Assembly (NCBI GenBank): GCA_900759715.1
Contig: CAAEXF010000132.1
Location: 1-64,000, forward strand
Reading direction: 5' to 3'
From: Clostridium_AM sp900759715
GTDB lineage: Bacteria > Bacillota > Clostridia > Clostridiales > Clostridiaceae
DNA length: 64,000 bases
The notes beneath the pieces are model-generated. The model made no database searches. It saw only the letters and a program-made list of their open reading frames with translations, and was not told the origin of the DNA. This document shows, piece by piece, positions 59,452 to 64,000 of the stretch (position 1 is its first letter; each line of letters starts with the position of its first letter). A program made the translations under genes and the position numbers.

Positions 59452-60234
59452 TTGAGAAAAATATTAATTTCTGCAATGGCAGTTTTATCACTAATTTCCT
59501 TTACCGCCTGCGGTAAAACAACAAATGAAGCCAATAAAAGCCCTGAAAAAAATATTACTATTTCTGCAGCCGCTAGCTTAAGAGATGCTTTAAACGAACT
59601 CAAACCAAAATATGAGCAAAAAAATAATGTGAAACTTACATTAAATTTTGGTTCTTCTGGAACCTTACAAAAACAAATAGAGCAAGGAGCTTCTGTGGAT
59701 ATTTTCATTTCTGCTGGTATGAAGCAAATGGATGATTTAAACACCAAAAGCTTAATAGATAAGGATACTAAGAAAAATCTATTGAAAAATAAGCTAGTTC
59801 TAATAGTTTCTAATGATTATAAAGATAAAATTAAGAACATTAATGACATAATAAACAATGACGTTAAAATATCCGTAGGAGAACCTGCTTCTGTTCCTGC
59901 AGGTCAATATGCTAAAGAGACACTTACAAATTTAAATCAGTGGGATAAAATCAGTTCAAAAATAGTTTATGGTAAGGATGTAACTCAAGTGGCAACTTAT
60001 GTTGAAAAAGGCGAAGCTGCCGCTGGTATAGTCTATACTTCCGATACTATAAGCCTAAAAAATTGCTCTATAGTTCAAATTTTTGATGAAAAATTACATA
60101 AACCAATACTATATCCTGAAGCTGTTATATCCTCCAGTAAAAATAAAGATGAAGCTAAAAAGTTCTTAGACTACTTAAATTCAGAGGATGCCAAAGCTAC
60201 ATTTAAAAAATATGGTTTTGAAACTGTGAGTTAA
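59452..60234 (+). CDS. modA: Molybdate-binding lipoprotein ModA
   Basis: 260 aa. Signal peptide and lipobox SFTACG (Cys near residue 20). Mature protein: ISAAASLRDALNELKP near 39, the oxyanion-binding start; SSGTLQKQIEQGASVDIFIS near 68; GEPASVPAGQYA near 143; GEAAAGIVYTSD near 188. The start is TTG 59452 with AAGGGGG upstream. It lies after modB-modC, not first as usual. It captures molybdate or tungstate. Confidence 0.9.
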   Translation: MRKILISAMAVLSLISFTACGKTTNEANKSPEKNITISAAASLRDALNELKPKYEQKNNVKLTLNFGSSGTLQKQIEQGASVDIFISAGMKQMDDLNTKSLIDKDTKKNLLKNKLVLIVSNDYKDKIKNINDIINNDVKISVGEPASVPAGQYAKETLTNLNQWDKISSKIVYGKDVTQVATYVEKGEAAAGIVYTSDTISLKNCSIVQIFDEKLHKPILYPEAVISSSKNKDEAKKFLDYLNSEDAKATFKKYGFETVS

Positions 60235-60274
60235 AAATTCTATAAGAATAAGCAATTTTGCTATCAATATTATA

Positions 60275-60318
60275 ATTACAAAGAAAAGAGCCCTATTTAA
60301 GGCTCTTTTCTTTGTAAT
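60275..60318. terminator. Bidirectional terminator after modA
   Basis: Perfect 18-base arms at 60275-60292 and 60301-60318, core GAAAAGAGCC/GGCTCTTTTC, serving modA and the convergent 106-aa gene. Confidence 0.88.
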
Positions 60319-60613
60319 TTTGTTCAAACCATCCTATTATATTTTTTATTCCATCTGCGTCATTTTCATCTTCAAGAATAAAGCTCCTTACTGCATTATC
60401 AGCTACACTTATATCTACTGCGATTAAACCATTGTCTTCTCCAACTATAATTGTTCCATCTTTTCTGGGATCATTTTTAGATCTAAATATCATTCCTTTA
60501 GTATTAAAATTGCTTTCAATTGCTCTTATATTTTCACACTCAAGAAAATCTTTTATTTTGCTTTTTAAATTACTCAATATTTTTTCAAAGTCATCTGGAG
60601 TAACCTTACTCAT
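60293..60613 (-). CDS. Hypothetical protein, 106 aa
   Basis: Not recognised. ATG 60613 is preceded by AAGGAGTTTAGGCATT. Predicted helix (DFEKILSNLKSKIKDFLECE), strands (KDGTIIVGEDNGLIAVDISV) and helix (IKNIIGWFEQNY). Stop lies in the loop of the bidirectional terminator. Monocistronic. Confidence 0.6.
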   Translation of the reverse strand: MSKVTPDDFEKILSNLKSKIKDFLECENIRAIESNFNTKGMIFRSKNDPRKDGTIIVGEDNGLIAVDISVADNAVRSFILEDENDADGIKNIIGWFEQNYKEKSLK

Positions 60614-60692
60614 AATGCCTAAACTCCTTCCATAAGTAATGTATTTTTCTATCTGTCTATATTTAGTTTCAAGTTAAATATAGACTGTAGTT

Positions 60693-62147
60693 CTATCCAT
60701 TACTAACCCTTTTTCTTTTCATCATTCTTATAATAGTTAGTATCATCCCAATGGCACAAATTGAAGCCGCAGCTATGTATACAATATTCATAGCATATAT
60801 AAATACATCATGTCTTCCTGGTACAAAGCTAGTAACATTATATCCTATCTTTGCACTCATCCTGTTATAAAGCAGTGCTATTGAAAAAGCTATTCCAAAA
60901 ACCATCCCCATATTTCTCACTAGAGCATTAACGCTTCCTGCTATTCCCAACTTATCGCGAGGCACAAGAGACATAACAATAGAATTATTAGGTGATTGAA
61001 ATAATCCATTTCCTAAGCCTAATACTGCAACTCTAACCACTATATCAAAGTATGTTGAAGTTGTATTTAAAAATCCTACTAAAAGAAGACCAACTGTTGT
61101 TGCAAACAAGCCTAAAACAGTAAGAAGCTCGCTGCCTATTTTATCTGAGAGATAACCACTTATAGGTGCAATGGCACCTGCACTTATTGGAAAGATCATC
61201 ATTAGTATACCTGCTTTTCCCGGACTAATATTCATTATATATTCAAGATAAAATGGATGAATTATATTATTACAAAATATCGCCACAAAAGAAACAAAGG
61301 CACAAAATATGCTTAAATTAAATAGCTTATTATGAAACATTTTGAAGTCAAGCATTGGCTGCTCCACCTGCCTTTCTACAAAGTAAAAAGAAACTAAAGC
61401 AAAAACACTTATTACAAAGCTTATTATAATTTTGTAATTTCTCCACCCTAAGCTTTCTCCACTTAGCATAGCCCAAAATAGTGATACAACAAAAATTATA
61501 AATATAATAGAACCTTTTAAATCAAAATGTATAGGTCCTTGAGACTTTTCATCTATAGGCAATATTTTTCTTCCTGCCAAATACCCAATTATTCCTATTG
61601 GAATGTTTATCAAAAATATAGACTGCCAATTAAAAAGTTCTACCATAATTCCTCCTACAGGGGGCCCAAGCATTGTACCTACAGCAACTGTAGTAGCAGA
61701 AAGTCCCAATGCCCTTCCTCTTTCATTAGGAGGAAATGTTGCTGCAATTATACCTTGGTTCGATGACATAGTCATAGCAGCACCAATAGCTTGAATAATT
61801 CTAGAAAAAATCAGAAACCTTACAGTCCCTGATAGTCCACACAATAATGATCCAATTGTAAATATTAAAAAACCATATTGGTAAACTTTGCTTTTCCCTA
61901 TGATGTCTGCCACTCTTCCGAAAATCAATACGAAAGCTGAAACAACAATTAGATAGCTAGTAACAACCCACTGTATTTCACCTAGTCCAACGGAAAGCTT
62001 AGAAGACATATCCGGGAGCGCTACATTTACAATGCTGCTATCTAGTGTAGCCATAAGGGTACCTAATAAAACTACCGTTAAGATAATCCATCTTCTTTTA
62101 TATATTTTTTGTTTTTCATCTTCACAGTTCATTTTTTCTTTAAACAT
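60693..62147 (-). CDS. DHA2-family MFS drug exporter (EmrB/QacA type)
   Basis: 484 aa with about 14 hydrophobic segments. LMATLDSSIVNVALPDM near residues 35-51 is motif D1 of the DHA2 family, VVTSYLIVVSAFVLIFGRVA with motif A follows, and AATTVAVGTMLGPPVGGIM near 150 is motif C of exporters. Proton-driven efflux of hydrophobic toxins is expected; the substrate is unknown. No regulator of the TetR or MarR type lies in view. Confidence 0.88.
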   Translation of the reverse strand: MFKEKMNCEDEKQKIYKRRWIILTVVLLGTLMATLDSSIVNVALPDMSSKLSVGLGEIQWVVTSYLIVVSAFVLIFGRVADIIGKSKVYQYGFLIFTIGSLLCGLSGTVRFLIFSRIIQAIGAAMTMSSNQGIIAATFPPNERGRALGLSATTVAVGTMLGPPVGGIMVELFNWQSIFLINIPIGIIGYLAGRKILPIDEKSQGPIHFDLKGSIIFIIFVVSLFWAMLSGESLGWRNYKIIISFVISVFALVSFYFVERQVEQPMLDFKMFHNKLFNLSIFCAFVSFVAIFCNNIIHPFYLEYIMNISPGKAGILMMIFPISAGAIAPISGYLSDKIGSELLTVLGLFATTVGLLLVGFLNTTSTYFDIVVRVAVLGLGNGLFQSPNNSIVMSLVPRDKLGIAGSVNALVRNMGMVFGIAFSIALLYNRMSAKIGYNVTSFVPGRHDVFIYAMNIVYIAAASICAIGMILTIIRMMKRKRVSNG

Positions 62148-62332
62148 ATTAAGCTATATGCTCCCTTCACTAGTAAAAAGTTTCCAAGCAAACTTTATAT
62201 AATATTTTATTTAACTGCATTATATATAGGCCTTTCTATTGATATTTTGCCCTATTTATAGCTTAATTATTTTTATGATGTTATATATTTAAAGGCTTAG
62301 GATTTTTTTATATGAAAAATATTCTATATTTT

Positions 62333-63889
62333 TTAAATATCGTCCAATATATCATTTAAATTTTCCAGGAATATATCCACTAGTTTTGGATCAAAATGTA
62401 AACCTTTTTGGTTTTTAAGATATTCTAAGGTTTCTTCGATACATATTGCTTCTTTATAAACTCTTTTGTGCGTCATTGCATCAAAAACATCTATTATTGC
62501 CATCATTCTAGAACTTAGTGGAATATCTTCCTCAAATAGATTATTAGGATATCCTGTGCCATTATATTTTTCATGATGATTTAATGCAATTTCTGCAGCT
62601 ATTCTGAAAATATCCAATTCTGATTTGCTGAGAATTTTATTTCCAAAAATAGTATGTTCTTTAATTACTTCAAACTCCTCATCTGTCAATCTCCCTCTTT
62701 TTTTCAAAATAGCATCAGGTATAGCTATTTTACCAATATCATGCATAGTACTAGCAATTTTTAATACTTCTGCTTGAGAAGAAGAAAAACCATTATACAA
62801 TGCAAATTTGTACATCATCTCAGAGATTCTTTTAACATGTCCAGCAGTATCCTCAAAGTGGTTTTCAACAACTTCCCCTAGAGTTGTAATAATTTCCTTC
62901 TGTGTATTTAAAAGCATAGTATTTAATATGTAGTTATTTAAAGCTACAGAATAGTTTGTTAAAAATAAATTTATCAGTTCAAAATCATATAATTCTGAAT
63001 CCCCTTCAATGAATATATAATTATTCAAACTATTTTCACTACTATTTTTAATGATAAAACCATTACCAATAAAATGGATTTTTCCACTTTCATGCAAATC
63101 TTCTTTTATCCACTTTGAAATATATTCTAATTCAGAAATATCTTCTATGTTTTTACCAATATATTCAGTATATTTTCCAGTAGCGGATGCAATTGTAGGT
63201 ATATTACTCTTATCAAGAGTTACAAAACCATGAGATAGCTTGGTTGGTGCTTCACTTATATATAATATTTCAGCATCATCCTGATAAAAACAAGACAATT
63301 GGCTTAAAATATTACTTAAAAATTGATCTAGAGTATTGTGCTTAAATAGATTTGCGCTGGTTTCAATAATTTTTTCTAAGCCTCTGCGATTCTTATCGAT
63401 TTGAAGCATATCTCTATAATTTCTTAATGCAGAATACATAGTTGTATGTAATCTTGTAACAGTCATTTCTGTCTTTAAACGATAGTCATTTATATCATAT
63501 TCTTTGATTACCTTTTCCTCTGGAGCTTCTCCTGGTTGTCCAGTACGTAAAATAACCCTAGTCATTTTATTTTTTAACGTCTTACGCAAATATTCTACAA
63601 CCTCAAGTCCAGAATTTTGTTTTTCCATTACTACATCCAAAAATAAAATTGCAGTATTAGGATTGTTTAATAAAATTTCCTTTGTTTCCCTGCCATTATA
63701 TGCATCAATAAATTCGAGAGTTTTACCCTCAAACTCGAAGTCTTTAAGGATCAGTTTTGTTACAGTGTGTACTTCTTCATCATCGTCTGCAATAACAATC
63801 TTATACTTACCATATAAACGAGGCTTTATTTCTTCTTCATCACTCAAAAAATCCAGTTCAATATCTTTAGACTCTAATATTTTGCTCAT
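62333..63889 (-). CDS. Response regulator with DUF3369 and HD-GYP domain
   Basis: 518 aa. Receiver domain about residues 28-150 (KIVIADDDEEVHTVTKLIL; phosphoacceptor in FLDVVMEKQ; RTGQPGEAPEEKV). A DUF3369 sensor-like region follows (160-330). The HD-GYP domain has STMHDIGKIAIPDAILKKRG and NHHEKYNGTGYPN near 440, the diguanylate (c-di-GMP) phosphodiesterase signature. Its start overlaps the stop of the upstream histidine kinase in ATGA, so the two form a system. Confidence 0.92.
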   Translation of the reverse strand: MSKILESKDIELDFLSDEEEIKPRLYGKYKIVIADDDEEVHTVTKLILKDFEFEGKTLEFIDAYNGRETKEILLNNPNTAILFLDVVMEKQNSGLEVVEYLRKTLKNKMTRVILRTGQPGEAPEEKVIKEYDINDYRLKTEMTVTRLHTTMYSALRNYRDMLQIDKNRRGLEKIIETSANLFKHNTLDQFLSNILSQLSCFYQDDAEILYISEAPTKLSHGFVTLDKSNIPTIASATGKYTEYIGKNIEDISELEYISKWIKEDLHESGKIHFIGNGFIIKNSSENSLNNYIFIEGDSELYDFELINLFLTNYSVALNNYILNTMLLNTQKEIITTLGEVVENHFEDTAGHVKRISEMMYKFALYNGFSSSQAEVLKIASTMHDIGKIAIPDAILKKRGRLTDEEFEVIKEHTIFGNKILSKSELDIFRIAAEIALNHHEKYNGTGYPNNLFEEDIPLSSRMMAIIDVFDAMTHKRVYKEAICIEETLEYLKNQKGLHFDPKLVDIFLENLNDILDDI

Positions 63890-64000
63890 TTTTTCACTCC
63901 TTGACTTAGATTAATAATAATTTTAAAAGTAGTACCTTGTCCAACAACACTTTCGCAAGCTATTTTACCATTTAATGGTCCCGTAATTAGATTATATACC
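63886..64000 (-). CDS. Histidine kinase, C-terminal fragment (partial)
   Basis: Truncated by the window edge. The remaining 37 residues contain GPLNGKIACESVVGQGTTFK and IIINLSQG, the G2 box end of a HATPase domain, where TTFKI closes the ATP site. TGA overlaps the ATG of the HD-GYP gene. It is the probable sensor partner of that regulator. Confidence 0.8.
   Translation of the reverse strand, partial: VYNLITGPLNGKIACESVVGQGTTFKIIINLSQGVKK

Overview
The window is AT-rich, low-GC DNA from a Clostridium-like anaerobic Firmicute. Evidence for this: strong AGGAGG ribosome sites, many GTG and TTG starts, T-box and S-box leaders, FeS proteins, an assimilatory route using AprAB and CysDN, and a probable selenoprotein. 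I do not assign a species.

Layout. (1) About 1-19780 is the right part of a tailed (siphovirus-like) prophage that continues off the left edge. From the right end it reads: large serine integrase and CI-like repressor on +; then on the minus strand a Cro-like regulator, a ParB-like protein, small early genes, a Rad52/Sak-type annealing protein with Gp157, a replisome organiser and DnaC-type loader, nucleases and MazG, an ArpU/RinA-type late regulator, a noncoding block of repeated hairpins, TerS, TerL, portal, and a MuF head protein carrying a C-terminal nuclease-like domain. About ten genes shorter than 60 codons were read directly from the sequence. (2) 19786-24711: a nucleoside-type ABC transporter (two permeases and a double ATPase, with no binding lipoprotein in the window) and a LacI-family regulator. 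One LacI-type operator precedes each unit. (3) 25154-38531: a 1366-aa SF1 helicase with a C-terminal nuclease-like domain, a purine permease, RNase Z, small regulators, BirA, BioY with a BirA operator, a membrane dipeptidase, a YhaM-like exoribonuclease, a HesB-like gene with an in-frame TGA, and two tRNA-Glu genes. (4) 38653-44029: zinc-ribbon protein, isoaspartyl dipeptidase, an FeS protein divergent from a Crp/Fnr regulator, duplicated Gly-rich mini membrane proteins, and a soluble MCP. (5) 44034-54573: a nine-gene sulfur operon (sulfite reductase, CysC, SsuABC-like importer, AprAB, CysDN). It sits behind one strong promoter, a T-box whose specifier reads TGC (Cys), and then a SAM-I riboswitch. 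(6) 54654-60234: an AAA/Fis regulator lacking GAFTGA, an XdhC-like protein, and molybdate transport modB-modC-[inverted-repeat element]-modA. (7) 60293-64000: a small unknown protein, a DHA2 drug exporter, an HD-GYP response regulator, and the end of its histidine kinase.

How the genes work together. The sulfur operon takes sulfate (and perhaps sulfonate) through APS to sulfite and sulfide, and appears wired to switch on only when both cysteinyl-tRNA charging and SAM are low. BirA links to BioY through a near-ideal operator. The LacI protein probably represses both itself and the nucleoside importer. The XdhC, Mod and AAA/Fis genes form a molybdenum-hydroxylase support block. A family of 66-340 bp inverted-repeat elements (34.0, 40.5, 30.9 and 24.9 kb) sits at gene ends and looks like a dispersed, non-coding repeat.

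Limits: no database search or folding program was used. Family names rest on motifs read by eye.
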